From Anaerolineales bacterium UBA2232 (lineage in GTDB: Bacteria > Chloroflexota > Anaerolineae > UBA2200): 19,040 bases of DNA. A program made the translations under genes and the position numbers. The notes below the pieces were generated by a model that had not been told where the DNA came from, made no database searches, and saw only the letters and a program-made list of their open reading frames with translations. How positions within the stretch are numbered: the stretch's first letter is position 1; every line of letters starts with the position of its first letter. Below, one piece after another: positions 1 to 7,700 of this stretch. The stretch is from NCBI GenBank assembly GCA_002348045.1, contig DDYO01000249.1, positions 6,959 through 25,998 on the forward strand. The letters run 5' to 3'.

Positions 1-1301
1 AACGGCACGCTCTGGGGCCAGGCTGCGTCGCCAGTCCAGTTGAACATCAGGAGGGCGCGCTTGACATTGTCCGCAAAGATCCCGACCGGGTTCTGCCCCA
101 GCGGCCGCTCCAGCTCAGTCGTACGCGTCAGAACCCGGTACCACAGCATGCGGGGCTCATCGTACATGTAGCGCAGCATCGGAAGGTAGATGAGGGCCGA
201 AGCCATCACGACTACGACAAGACCGGAGGCAAGCCGTCTCCAATCCCAGTTCGGACCTCGGTCCACCAGCGCCTTGAGCCCGAAAAGCACAACGACCAAC
301 AGCGGCGTTACGCGGAAAGACATGTAACCGTAAAGGCCTGCGCCCAGGCAAAGGCCGGTCATGATAAAGTCATTACGCCGCAGCGTGCGAAAGGCTCGCA
401 GCAGAAAGTACAGAGTGGCAGTGGTCCACAGCGGAGCCAGGGCAATGCGCCAGGCGATACGGCTCACCAGAATGTGCCAGTAGGAGATCGCAAGGATACA
501 AGCCGCCAGAAGCCCAAAGCGGCGGTTCCATACCTCCTTGCCCAGCAGGTACATGGGGATGACGTTGAGAGAACCCATCAGCGCCGTAGTCAGCTTGAGG
601 GTGGTAAAGCTGTAGCCAAAAACAAGCGACAGCAACGCTGTCATATAGAATTGCGTTCCCTCGCGGCCGGTGTTGCGCGGGAAAAAGATCATATAGTTGC
701 CGCTCAGGATGCTGCGCACATCCTCAGAGGCCTCGACCTGATCGCTCTGCACTTCCGCTGGTGTGTATTCAATGCGGTACACCCGCAAGAACACCGACAG
801 GGCCAGCAGGCCCACCAGCGCCAAAGTGCTCCAGCGAAGGCGCAGCGTCAGGGTGGAGTGCTTCAACACCTGCTCCAAACTAGCCCGGCTGGGCAGGGAC
901 AAGGTGAACTCGCGCCGGCGCACGTGAACGGTCGCGGCGACAAAAGTCAGCACCGCTGCCCACCAGAACACCACGCCGCGCACGGTGTAGCGGTTCTTAG
1001 CCAGGGATAGGAAAGCAACCGCCACAAAGGCCGCCACCAAGGTGAGGGCCATGCGTCGTCCACGGCCCTGCAGAAGAGGCACACTGCGGTCAGCCTCAAC
1101 AGGGTGATTGTCCGGCCAGAGTTGAGGCTGTTCGTCCGGCAGTCGCACCGAAGCCAGCAGATAGAGGCCGGCCGCAGCGGCCAGCATGGCCACCCCATCG
1201 AGGATGAACTCGCGCCTAGCAAGCTGGCGCTGACCCGAAATGGCCAGCCAGACGGCCAGAGCAGCCAGAAGAGCCCACAATGCTCGCGTTCTCGATCTCA
1301 C
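1..1301 (-). CDS. GT-C (PMT/ArnT-like) membrane glycosyltransferase, C-terminus cut by window edge
   Basis: An open frame of 433 codons runs from a GTG at 1301 off the left edge. A TAG lies immediately upstream of the GTG and GAGGTG sits about 7 nt before it, so the start is well fixed. The translation is rich in hydrophobic helices. Two or three N-terminal segments (residues ~8-110) are followed by the GT-C pattern: a helix, then a loop with D187-x2-E190 (AEVQSDQVEASED), then the segment FFPRNTGREGTQFY and several more helices. The acidic pair in the first large loop is the usual place for the catalytic residue of dolichyl/polyprenyl-phosphate sugar transferases, which glycosylate acceptors on the outer face of the membrane. 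The sugar and acceptor cannot be read from sequence. It is the last visible gene of a minus-strand glycan cluster, 110 bp after the GT4 gene. The family call is fairly sure; the function is inferred. Confidence 0.8.
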   Translation of the reverse strand, partial: MRSRTRALWALLAALAVWLAISGQRQLARREFILDGVAMLAAAAGLYLLASVRLPDEQPQLWPDNHPVEADRSVPLLQGRGRRMALTLVAAFVAVAFLSLAKNRYTVRGVVFWWAAVLTFVAATVHVRRREFTLSLPSRASLEQVLKHSTLTLRLRWSTLALVGLLALSVFLRVYRIEYTPAEVQSDQVEASEDVRSILSGNYMIFFPRNTGREGTQFYMTALLSLVFGYSFTTLKLTTALMGSLNVIPMYLLGKEVWNRRFGLLAACILAISYWHILVSRIAWRIALAPLWTTATLYFLLRAFRTLRRNDFIMTGLCLGAGLYGYMSFRVTPLLVVVLFGLKALVDRGPNWDWRRLASGLVVVVMASALIYLPMLRYMYDEPRMLWYRVLTRTTELERPLGQNPVGIFADNVKRALLMFNWTGDAAWPQSVP

Positions 1302-1411
1302 CTATTCACCTCAGTCCAGTGCTCACAGGCCGGCCAGGAGCCCAGCCAATGGCCGCCAGCACCGTGGCCGCCTAGGGTATGTCACCGACCGTCACACGGG
1401 CAGGGCGGATC

Positions 1412-2545
1412 TCACACCAGGCTGCGCAAGAGCGTTTCGTACTCGTCAATCGAGCGTTCTAGCCCAAAGACCGACTTGATCTCCTGGCGCGGTTTGACAT
1501 ACGCCGGTCGTTCCTGCAGGACCTGCACCAGGCCATCGGCCAGCGCCCGCTCGTCCCGGGGTCGCACCAGGCGTCCCATTCCGGTGACCTGGACCGGCAC
1601 CCGCCCGCCAGGAATGTCGGTAGCAACCACGGGCGTACCGCACATCATAGCCTCGATCTGCACGCTGGGGAAGCAGTCGGTTCGACTGGGTAGCGCCAGG
1701 ACGTCCAGCATCCCATAAAAGTTGGCCATCTTCTGCCGCTCCAGGATCAATCCAACCATGATGAGATAGTCCTGCCACCGCTGCCACAGGTGGTGCCACT
1801 TTTCATAGAACGGCTCGTATGCCACCCGATGCTCGCCTGCATAGACGAAGCGAGCCTCAGGAACCCGCTCGACTACCGATGGGATGGCCTTGAGCAGGTA
1901 GTCATAGCCTTTTTCCTCCACAAACCGGCCAGCAAAGCCAACCAACTTGAGGCGCTCGGCGCCCAGTTCGCGGCGCCAGGCAGCTACCTGCTCAGGGATC
2001 GGCGCCGGGATCTCCACCGGAGGGTAGATGTACGCCAGTTTGTCCTGGAATGGGGCCAGGAAACGGGAATGGTCGGCATAGTCCTTGCTGTGAATGGTGA
2101 TGCGCGCCGACTGCCGCAAGGCCCGGCTCATCATCGCCGTAACGACCTTTTCCACGACCTGGTTAAAGAACCCTGCCGGCATCACCAGGTCGCCGTGGTC
2201 GGTGAACACGGCCGGTCTCTTGTGCAGCCCGGCCAATCCGGTAACCATCGGGGCCTCCATCAAGGGACCGTGCATCTGTACGACATCGTGTTCCCGGACC
2301 AGCCGGTTGGCCACCCACGGGAACGCCGGTTGCACGGGACCGCGGCTGATCCGCAGCAACCTGCGGAGGCGCACGATGCGCACACCGTTGTGGACCTCTT
2401 CAGGGGCAAGGTCATCGCGAAAACGAGCCGTAAGCACGGTGACCTGATGACCTCGGCGCACCAGACCCTCGGCCTCTCGCTGGGCATACGCCGTCAGCCC
2501 GGTCCAATGGGGGTAGTAGTAGGACAGCACCATGAGCACTTTCAC
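1412..2545 (-). CDS. Glycosyltransferase family 4 (GT-B fold)
   Basis: A 377-residue protein with GT4 architecture. The N-terminal Rossmann half begins MKVLMVLSYYYPHWTGL, with the glycine-rich acceptor-side loop. The C-terminal nucleotide-sugar half contains GFAGRFVEEKGYDYLL (residues ~210-225) and the donor-binding motif near 288-305 (DCFPSVQIEAMMCGTPVV). In most GT4 enzymes this motif is E-x7-E; here the first acid is Asp290 and the second is Glu298, a conservative change. The predicted role is cytoplasmic transfer of a sugar from an NDP-sugar to a lipid-linked or other glycan acceptor. The start is GTG at 2545; the nearest GGAGGT is 12 nt upstream, which is long, and ATG at 2533 is an alternative, but the family's usual N-terminus favours the GTG. 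It lies 31 bp after the flippase-like gene and is probably co-transcribed with it. Confidence 0.88.
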   Translation of the reverse strand: MKVLMVLSYYYPHWTGLTAYAQREAEGLVRRGHQVTVLTARFRDDLAPEEVHNGVRIVRLRRLLRISRGPVQPAFPWVANRLVREHDVVQMHGPLMEAPMVTGLAGLHKRPAVFTDHGDLVMPAGFFNQVVEKVVTAMMSRALRQSARITIHSKDYADHSRFLAPFQDKLAYIYPPVEIPAPIPEQVAAWRRELGAERLKLVGFAGRFVEEKGYDYLLKAIPSVVERVPEARFVYAGEHRVAYEPFYEKWHHLWQRWQDYLIMVGLILERQKMANFYGMLDVLALPSRTDCFPSVQIEAMMCGTPVVATDIPGGRVPVQVTGMGRLVRPRDERALADGLVQVLQERPAYVKPRQEIKSVFGLERSIDEYETLLRSLV

Positions 2546-2576
2546 ACGCGCTGATGTACCTCCGCCCAGGATGTGA

Positions 2577-3578
2577 TCAAGTTGCCAGGCCCTGCGGCCC
2601 GCGCGATGATACGGCCACGCGCAGTCGGGCGTAGGAAAGCCCCTCTGCTACCACCCCCGCCAGTCCCAGGGCAATGACCGCCAGGTACATGGAGCCGTGC
2701 AGCACGAGAGCATAACCCAGGGCCGTTTCCGACGGCACCGCAAAAGCGCCCAAAGCCACCACCGTCAGGTACTCAAAGACACCGATGTAGCCCGGTGATG
2801 AGGGCACCACCATGCCCAATGAGGTGACGCAGAGGACCGCCAGCGCCGCGCCCAAGGGCAAGGAGAGTCCTAGCGCTGGGAAACACATCCAGAACTGCAG
2901 GCCCGCGCACAACCAGATGGCGAGGGAAGAGATCAGGATCGCCAGCATCCCCCGCCACGTTCCCAGCGCCAACAGGCCTTCCAGCGCTGCCTCAAGGTTC
3001 TGACGCAGCCAGGAACCCATCGAATCCGGCAGCCTGCCAATGAGCGGCTCCAACAGACGCATGCTGGACTCACGACGCAGGACCAGGAACACCAGCAGCG
3101 TTCCGGCGACCAGGGCGAACAGGCCAGCCCCGCGCGCCGAACCCACAACGCTGGCAGGAACTGCAGTGGACGGCAGGATCAGAACAAGGAGAAGTACGAT
3201 GGTGAACACATCCGCTACTCGCTCCACCACCACGGTGGACAGGGCCCGGCTCACTGGTATATCGTCAAACTCGGTGCAGAGGTATGCCCTGGCGACATCG
3301 CCCAAACGCACCGGCAGGACATTATTGAGCATGTAGCCGATATTCAAGATATTGAAGAGGCGCTTGAGGCTCAGATGCTCCAGGGGATGGAACAGCAGGC
3401 GCCAGCGAATGGCCCGCCCAACCATCGTAACCACCAATAACAGCGAGGTCGGCAGCAACCAGACCCACCGCACCTGGCTCAAGGTGTCGCGTAGACCTGC
3501 CCAGTCGATGCCCCTGACCGACAACAAGATGGTGATCAGGCTGATGAGAATGCCAATCCATAGGCGCCGATTGCTCAT
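2577..3578 (-). CDS. LPG-synthase TM / flippase-like (UPF0104) integral membrane protein
   Basis: A 333-residue polytopic protein with about eight hydrophobic helices. It carries the signature segments of the lysylphosphatidylglycerol-synthase TM family (PF03706, AglD/MprF-like): LPVRLGDVARAYL near residues 90-102, VVVERVADV near 116-124, and PSSPGYIGVFEY near 258-270. The soluble aminoacyl-transferase domain of MprF is absent, so it is the short form often found beside glycosyltransferases, where it is thought to take part in moving or modifying lipid-linked sugars. That role is inferred from context. The ATG at 3578 has no Shine-Dalgarno sequence. The promoter at 3587-3615 would start the RNA only about 2 nt before the ATG, so the transcript may be leaderless. 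Confidence 0.85.
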   Translation of the reverse strand: MSNRRLWIGILISLITILLSVRGIDWAGLRDTLSQVRWVWLLPTSLLLVVTMVGRAIRWRLLFHPLEHLSLKRLFNILNIGYMLNNVLPVRLGDVARAYLCTEFDDIPVSRALSTVVVERVADVFTIVLLLVLILPSTAVPASVVGSARGAGLFALVAGTLLVFLVLRRESSMRLLEPLIGRLPDSMGSWLRQNLEAALEGLLALGTWRGMLAILISSLAIWLCAGLQFWMCFPALGLSLPLGAALAVLCVTSLGMVVPSSPGYIGVFEYLTVVALGAFAVPSETALGYALVLHGSMYLAVIALGLAGVVAEGLSYARLRVAVSSRGPQGLAT

Positions 3579-3586
3579 GTCGGAGG

Positions 3587-3615
3587 ATTATAGCATGGTG
3601 ACAGGCGGCAGGCAA
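3587..3615 (-). promoter_or_regulatory. Sigma-70-type promoter directly before the flippase-like gene
   Basis: Reading the minus strand, TTGCCT (3615-3610) is followed by a 17-nt spacer and a perfect TATAAT (3592-3587). The expected transcription start, about 7 nt downstream, falls near 3580, and the ATG is at 3578. A second TATAAT (3620-3615) overlaps the -35 box but has no good -35 of its own. This gives the last three genes of the glycan cluster an internal promoter. Confidence 0.5.
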
Positions 3616-3634
3616 TTATACCCGCGCAACAGGC

Positions 3635-3650
3635 CAGCCGAGCCCGGCTG
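3635..3650 (-). terminator. Short GC-rich hairpin after the GT39 gene
   Basis: CAGCCG and CGGCTG form a perfect 6-bp stem with a 4-nt loop, 14 nt past the stop codon of the 3664-5547 gene. No U-tract follows, so termination would be weak or of another kind. The position between that stop and the internal promoter is suggestive only. Confidence 0.3.
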
Positions 3651-3663
3651 CTACGCCTCTGGG

Positions 3664-5547
3664 CTATCGACCTGTCAGTAACTCCCGCAGTGCCTGGGGC
3701 GCCAGTGGCGTTGCCTTCACAAAGATCAGCGGTTGCGGATGGTCATAGACAGTGAAGCTTTCATCAGCTCTGCCCAGGTCCAGCGTCCAGCCCAGCGGTT
3801 TCCGCGTCGCCAATAGGGGCGGGGCCGGTAGGTTCAGCCCCGCCCGCGGATTGTCGGCCAGCACGACACCGGCCCATTCTGGATAGACCGCCGGGGCAAG
3901 AGCCAGATCGAACCCAAGGTCACCAGAGAACAAGGCGCGGTAGTAGCGAGCAGCCAGGGGATACCGATCGGCCAGGCGGGTCACTGGAGCGTACAACCGG
4001 TCACTGGCCAGCACGATGAAATCGCTTGATGTGATGGCATCAACGAGCTCGGCGAGGCCGTCCTCCCCCGCCAAGGTGTACAGATTGATGCGGCGCGATT
4101 GAATGTACTGGGCGCAGCCGCCCTCTCCGGGCAAGCCGTACACCGGAAGCGGATCGTCCCACACTTCGCTGAGCACGGTAGAGGTGGTTGTCAGGTTGTC
4201 GCACAGCCACGAGCTCGCTTGCAGCCAGGTGTGCGGCTTTCGATAAACCTCCAGGAATGCCAGCCCATAGAATACCGCGCTGCCCAGTATTCCTATCAGC
4301 AGCATACCGAGGAACACGCGACGAGCACTGGAAACCGGTGACCGCGACCATTCCGACGCCCACCAGGCACAGCCCGCCAGGCACAAAAAGGGTGTCAACG
4401 GCAACAGGTAGCGAATGAACTTGGTTGCAGCAGCGCCTTGGGAGAGGCCGTACAACACTGGCCAGGTCAGCCAGACCTGCAGATCCCGGCGCGCAGCCAA
4501 GCCCATCGTCCGGCCAGTGGCGCCGTGCAAGAGCGTGCGGACCCAGCGCTTCAGCCACCACAGCAGCCCGCCGACTCCCAGGAGGCCTGCAGGCACTCCC
4601 ATGCCAAACAGCAGCAATTGGCGCAGGTGGTAAAGGTAGGGCCAGGTGCCGACGTACTGCCGAGTGTAAGGAAAGTCAGCCCAGCGGGCGGCCATGGCGA
4701 TCTCGGTGCCCACGCCTGCCACAAAGTGATAGGCATCGATCAGTGCATAAGGCTGAAGGCACAGAAAGGTCACACCCGCGACGGCCAGGGTGCGCCCGAA
4801 ACTGGACCGTGCCACTCTCCAGTTTCGCACGACCTGCCTCCACCGCACCGCAAGCACCGTTCGCCAGCGTCGGTCAAGCGTGGGATCGGCCAACTCGTCA
4901 ACCTCTACCGAGGCCAGCCACCCGCTCAGAGCAACCGCCACCAGCGGAATGGCGCTAAACTTGGTGGCCAGAGCCATGCCCAGCAGTATTCCCAGCATTA
5001 TCCCGTTTGCGCGGCTTCCCGTTCGGCCAACATCCACCGCCTTGCTCACCACCAGCACCACCAGCAGGCCCAGCAGTGTATCCACTGTCCCAAAGTGGGA
5101 CAGCTGGATGTGCAGCACGGTCAGGGCAACCAGCGTCGCCGCCAGGAGACCCGTCAATCGCGACCACAGTTTGCGGCCCAGGGAGTATGTCGCCCACACG
5201 GTCAGCGTATCGGCGGCAGCTGACAGCGCCCGTGCGACCACATAGAGGGGAGTTGAGGCGCCCGAGAGGGCTGATGCCACGGCGCGCAACAGGTAAAGAG
5301 GAAAGGAGCCATAGGCAAAGAAACGAGGGTTGAGAGGGCTTCCCACCCGAAAAAAGTCCAACAGCCCATCGGGCAGCCGCAGGCCGGCTACCACCATGAG
5401 GATACGACGTTCATCGGGGTGGAACAGCAGACCCCGGTCCCAGTCAAGACCATAGATGCGAAGAGACCAGGCCATCGCCAGTACCGCCGCCATGGCCACA
5501 TCGGGGCCGCGCCCGCGGGTTATCCTCTTCATCCGCCCCAAAGCCAC
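3664..5547 (-). CDS. GT39/ArnT-like (PMT_2) membrane glycosyltransferase
   Basis: A 627-residue polytopic protein with an N-terminal helix (residues ~17-34) followed by FHPDERR. D45-E46 is the acidic pair conserved in the first periplasmic loop of GT39/GT83 enzymes, which use polyprenyl-phosphate sugars. About ten further hydrophobic segments extend to residue ~430, and a C-terminal soluble region (~430-627) follows, as in the family. The probable reaction is transfer of a lipid-linked sugar to a surface acceptor outside the cytoplasmic membrane; the substrate is unknown. The start may be GTG at 5547 (GAGGCA about 10 nt upstream) or ATG at 5532 (GGGGCGG just before it). The gene begins only 13 bp after the cupin stop codon, so the two are very likely one transcript. 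Confidence 0.85.
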   Translation of the reverse strand: MALGRMKRITRGRGPDVAMAAVLAMAWSLRIYGLDWDRGLLFHPDERRILMVVAGLRLPDGLLDFFRVGSPLNPRFFAYGSFPLYLLRAVASALSGASTPLYVVARALSAAADTLTVWATYSLGRKLWSRLTGLLAATLVALTVLHIQLSHFGTVDTLLGLLVVLVVSKAVDVGRTGSRANGIMLGILLGMALATKFSAIPLVAVALSGWLASVEVDELADPTLDRRWRTVLAVRWRQVVRNWRVARSSFGRTLAVAGVTFLCLQPYALIDAYHFVAGVGTEIAMAARWADFPYTRQYVGTWPYLYHLRQLLLFGMGVPAGLLGVGGLLWWLKRWVRTLLHGATGRTMGLAARRDLQVWLTWPVLYGLSQGAAATKFIRYLLPLTPFLCLAGCAWWASEWSRSPVSSARRVFLGMLLIGILGSAVFYGLAFLEVYRKPHTWLQASSWLCDNLTTTSTVLSEVWDDPLPVYGLPGEGGCAQYIQSRRINLYTLAGEDGLAELVDAITSSDFIVLASDRLYAPVTRLADRYPLAARYYRALFSGDLGFDLALAPAVYPEWAGVVLADNPRAGLNLPAPPLLATRKPLGWTLDLGRADESFTVYDHPQPLIFVKATPLAPQALRELLTGR

Positions 5548-5560
5548 CGAATCGACTGCC

Positions 5561-5908
5561 TCAGAGCCGGATCATGACCGACAGCATCTTGAAGCGGGAG
5601 ATGGCCTTTAGCGTGTGAGTTTCACCGGCCGGCACGCGCACCGCTTCGCCAACCTTGAACGAAAGCCACTGGCTGCCGACCAGGATGTCCGCCTGACCCT
5701 CAATGGCATACAGCAGAACGCTCGATGGATTGGCACGGTCCCAGAAGCCTTGCCCCTCGTCGAAGGCAAAGACCGAAACCATTCCATTGGGCCGGTCGAC
5801 GATCACCCGCTGAGAAACGGACCCAGCGACATAGTCAACCAGTCCGGCTAAGCGTGCTACTTGGCCCAGGTCCCAACCCGTTGGCCCGTCCAGACCGGAC
5901 TGAGCCAT
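5561..5908 (-). CDS. Small single-domain cupin protein
   Basis: A protein of about 115 residues that is almost entirely one cupin barrel. The strand pattern includes LLYAIEGQADILVGSQW and then VGEAVRVPAGETHTLKA. The latter resembles cupin motif 1/2 boundary segments (PAGxxH) and retains one likely metal-ligand His. The first-motif histidines of metal cupins are not obvious, so the metal site may be incomplete. The start is taken as ATG at 5908, directly preceded by a GGGAGGGGAG ribosome-binding site; an in-frame GTG at 5923 would add five residues. Binding or sugar-sensing roles are possible; nothing more specific can be supported. It is the first gene of the glycan cluster, 13 bp before the GT39 gene. 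Confidence 0.75.
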   Translation of the reverse strand: MAQSGLDGPTGWDLGQVARLAGLVDYVAGSVSQRVIVDRPNGMVSVFAFDEGQGFWDRANPSSVLLYAIEGQADILVGSQWLSFKVGEAVRVPAGETHTLKAISRFKMLSVMIRL

Positions 5909-5937
5909 CTCCCCTCCCAACACTGCGCATTGCCTTC

Positions 5938-5966
5938 AGTATACGACGAGGTGAGGCAAGCCGCAA
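5938..5966 (-). promoter_or_regulatory. Promoter of the cupin-GT39 transcript
   Basis: On the minus strand TTGCGG (5966-5961) is followed by a 17-nt spacer and TATACT (5943-5938). The predicted start lies near 5931, some 20 nt before the cupin ATG, leaving room for its purine-rich ribosome-binding site. It is divergent from the promoter at 6015-6043. Confidence 0.5.
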
Positions 5967-6014
5967 GCACCGCCTGCCTCCCTTCGATCAGCGAACCCGT
6001 GGGTCGAGCCGACA

Positions 6015-6043
6015 TTGTTTGCCGCTACAGCCGTGACTATACT
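6015..6043 (+). promoter_or_regulatory. Promoter of the nucleoside phosphorylase gene
   Basis: TTGTTT (6015-6020), a 17-nt spacer and TATACT (6038-6043) match the sigma-70 layout. The expected start, near 6050, lies upstream of the GGGAGGAG ribosome-binding site and the ATG at 6077. This argues against any longer reading frame beginning at 5861. Confidence 0.5.
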
Positions 6044-6076
6044 GGGACGGCACACAGGTTCAGGTTGGGAGGAGCA

Positions 6077-6841
6077 ATGCGGCAAGAATACCCCATTCTC
6101 GAGTATGACCCGACTCGTGAAGCGATCATTGAGCCAAGCCGCGTTGTGGCGCCCCAGGATGTTCCGGAACACTGCGTCTTGTGTTTCTTTCAGGATGTGA
6201 TCACCACATTGCAGGAAGAGGGGAGGACCCGGATTGCCGCGACCGCCCGTAGCGAGGCAGGCCTCCATCCCTTGTACGAGCTGGAGGTGCAGGGCATGCG
6301 CCTGGGCGTGATGCATCCTGGCGTGGGTGCCCCGCTGGCCGCCGGCCTCTTGGAGGAATCCATCGCCTGGGGCTGCCGTAAGTTCATCGCATGCGGTGGC
6401 GCCGGCGTGCTGAATCGGGAGACCTCGGTAGGGCACATCATCGTGCCTTCGGTGGCCATCCGCGACGAGGGCACCTCCTACCACTACTTGCCTCCGGCCC
6501 GACAAGTAGCAGCTCACCCGGATGCGGTTCGGGCCACGGTGGAGACCCTGCAGCGCCATGGGCTGCCCCACATCGTCGGCAAGACCTGGACCACTGACGC
6601 CTTTTATCGGGAGACGCCCGACAAGGTGAACCTGAGGCGCAGTGAGGGATGTCTCACCGTGGAGATGGAAGCTGCCGCCTTCTTCGCGGTGGCGGCCTTC
6701 CGCAGCATTGTCTTTGCCCAGCTCCTCTATGGGGGCGACGATGTCAGCGGCGCTGAGTGGGATCAGCGGAAATGGCACACCCGCGGTGATGTCCGTATGA
6801 ACCTGTTCTGGCTGGCCGCCGAGGCATGCCTCTCACTGTAG
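6077..6841 (+). CDS. Nucleoside phosphorylase (PNP/UDP family 1)
   Basis: A 254-residue protein, normal for the uridine/purine nucleoside phosphorylase family. These enzymes split nucleosides with phosphate into base and ribose 1-phosphate in cytoplasmic salvage. Visible family segments are the glycine-rich phosphate/base region GVMHPGVGAPLAAGLLEE (residues ~86-103), ACGGAGVLNRETSVGHIIVP (~115-134), and the ribose-binding TVEMEAAAFFAVA near 194-206, whose M-E pair contacts the sugar in known structures. The N-terminal PILEYDPTREAIIEP resembles uridine phosphorylase-like members, but base specificity cannot be fixed. The start is ATG at 6077, with GGGAGGAG ending 3 nt upstream; the frame extends open to 5861, but the promoter lies inside that extension. 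It is monocistronic as far as can be seen. Confidence 0.88.
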   Translation: MRQEYPILEYDPTREAIIEPSRVVAPQDVPEHCVLCFFQDVITTLQEEGRTRIAATARSEAGLHPLYELEVQGMRLGVMHPGVGAPLAAGLLEESIAWGCRKFIACGGAGVLNRETSVGHIIVPSVAIRDEGTSYHYLPPARQVAAHPDAVRATVETLQRHGLPHIVGKTWTTDAFYRETPDKVNLRRSEGCLTVEMEAAAFFAVAAFRSIVFAQLLYGGDDVSGAEWDQRKWHTRGDVRMNLFWLAAEACLSL

Positions 6842-6942
6842 AAGGTCAGCCGGCAGCCTCGCCTGACCAGTAACGTAATCATCATCGCAACTCCCATCAG
6901 CAACTGGCCACACCCCGGGTCTCCTGCCGTTCTGGTCGCCAC

Positions 6943-6971
6943 TGGACAGCGCGCCTCGAATCGGCTATAAT
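6943..6971 (+). promoter_or_regulatory. Strong promoter of the molybdopterin-domain lipoprotein gene
   Basis: TGGACA (6943-6948), a 17-nt spacer and a perfect TATAAT (6966-6971) give one of the best sigma-70 matches in the window. The start is expected near 6978, inside the inverted repeat that begins at 6972. Confidence 0.6.
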
Positions 6972-6999
6972 GTAGACTAACGAGATTCTATTAGTCTAC
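6972..6999. promoter_or_regulatory. Perfect 9-bp inverted repeat overlapping the transcription start (putative operator)
   Basis: GTAGACTAA (6972-6980) and TTAGTCTAC (6991-6999) are exact reverse complements separated by 10 nt. The left arm begins at the first base after the -10 box, so a dimeric repressor bound here would block initiation. In RNA most of it would form a hairpin in the leader, followed by CUUUU. The regulator is not identifiable from the site. Confidence 0.55.
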
Positions 7000-7019
7000 T
7001 TTTATGCAAGGAGTGTACC

Positions 7020-7622
7020 ATGCGACGCTCACTTTTCGCGTTCGCGACGATTCTTGTTATCGCAGCGCTTGCGATCGGCTGCGGCACCCCGGTGGCATCA
7101 ACTGAGCCAGGCGTGGCCATGCCCGCGTTGGGCAGCTATCCCACCAGCGCTCCCACCGGTGCCACAACACCTCCCCTCACCCCTGTTGAGCAACTCGGCG
7201 TCACCGGAGTCCCGCTGACCATTGACATTGACCAGTATCGTTTGATCGTAGATGGCCTGGTGGAGCAGCCGTTGACCCTCACGTATGAAGAGATCCTCGC
7301 CTTGCCCACGGTGACCATGGTGCCGCGACTGGAATGCCCAGGGTTCTTTGTGGACTATGCCGAGTGGACCGGGCCGCTGGTGCGCTTGATCCTGGACAAG
7401 GCAGGCATCAAGCCAGGCGCCGAGTCAGTCATCTTCAGCGACTCTTCGGGCTACGACCAGATGCTGAGCTTGCAGAGCGCCCTCGCTGACAATATCTACC
7501 TAGCGCACACTTTGTATGGAAAGCCCTTGCCGGCACTCCACGGTTATCCGCTGCGACTCGTCGCTGCCAACCATCTGGGCAATTACTGGGTCAAGTGGCT
7601 CACCCACATCGAGGTCCGGTGA
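7020..7622 (+). CDS. Molybdopterin-binding (sulfite-oxidase-fold) domain lipoprotein
   Basis: A 200-residue exported protein. Residues 1-21 form a signal peptide ending in a lipobox-like AIGC, with Cys21 as the lipid site; the RR at positions 2-3 could allow Tat export, as usual for Mo-cofactor proteins. A Thr/Pro/Ala-rich tether (residues ~22-60) leads to a single oxidoreductase molybdopterin-binding domain (PF00174 type). This has YRLIVDGLVEQPLTLTYEEI, then LECPGFF, where Cys106 matches the molybdenum-ligand Cys, then WTGPLVRLILDKAG and a C-terminal HGYPLRLVAANHLGNYWVKW. The dimerisation domain of sulfite oxidase is absent, as in MsrP/YedY-like short proteins. The substrate is unknown. The ATG has AAGGAG 8 nt upstream. 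It precedes the M20-DUF362-polyferredoxin unit but has its own promoter. Confidence 0.85.
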   Translation: MRRSLFAFATILVIAALAIGCGTPVASTEPGVAMPALGSYPTSAPTGATTPPLTPVEQLGVTGVPLTIDIDQYRLIVDGLVEQPLTLTYEEILALPTVTMVPRLECPGFFVDYAEWTGPLVRLILDKAGIKPGAESVIFSDSSGYDQMLSLQSALADNIYLAHTLYGKPLPALHGYPLRLVAANHLGNYWVKWLTHIEVR

Positions 7623-7632
7623 TTCTGAACCG

Positions 7633-7662
7633 TTGCCTGGGACTGCCCCCGTGTGCTATACT
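7633..7662 (+). promoter_or_regulatory. Extended -10 promoter before the M20 amidohydrolase gene
   Basis: TTGCCT (7633-7638), an 18-nt spacer and TATACT (7657-7662) preceded by TGC (extended -10 TGnTATACT) lie just after the preceding stop codon. The start would be near 7669, with the ATG at 7701 behind GAGGAG. Confidence 0.5.
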
Positions 7663-7700
7663 GGGTTACGGTGGCAGCTGGTAGCTAGAGGAGTAGACCC

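Noticed and set aside
474..1010. A plus-strand open frame inside the left-edge glycosyltransferase
   Set aside because: Gln/His-rich nonsense composition; the minus strand gives a continuous membrane protein with GT-C motifs.
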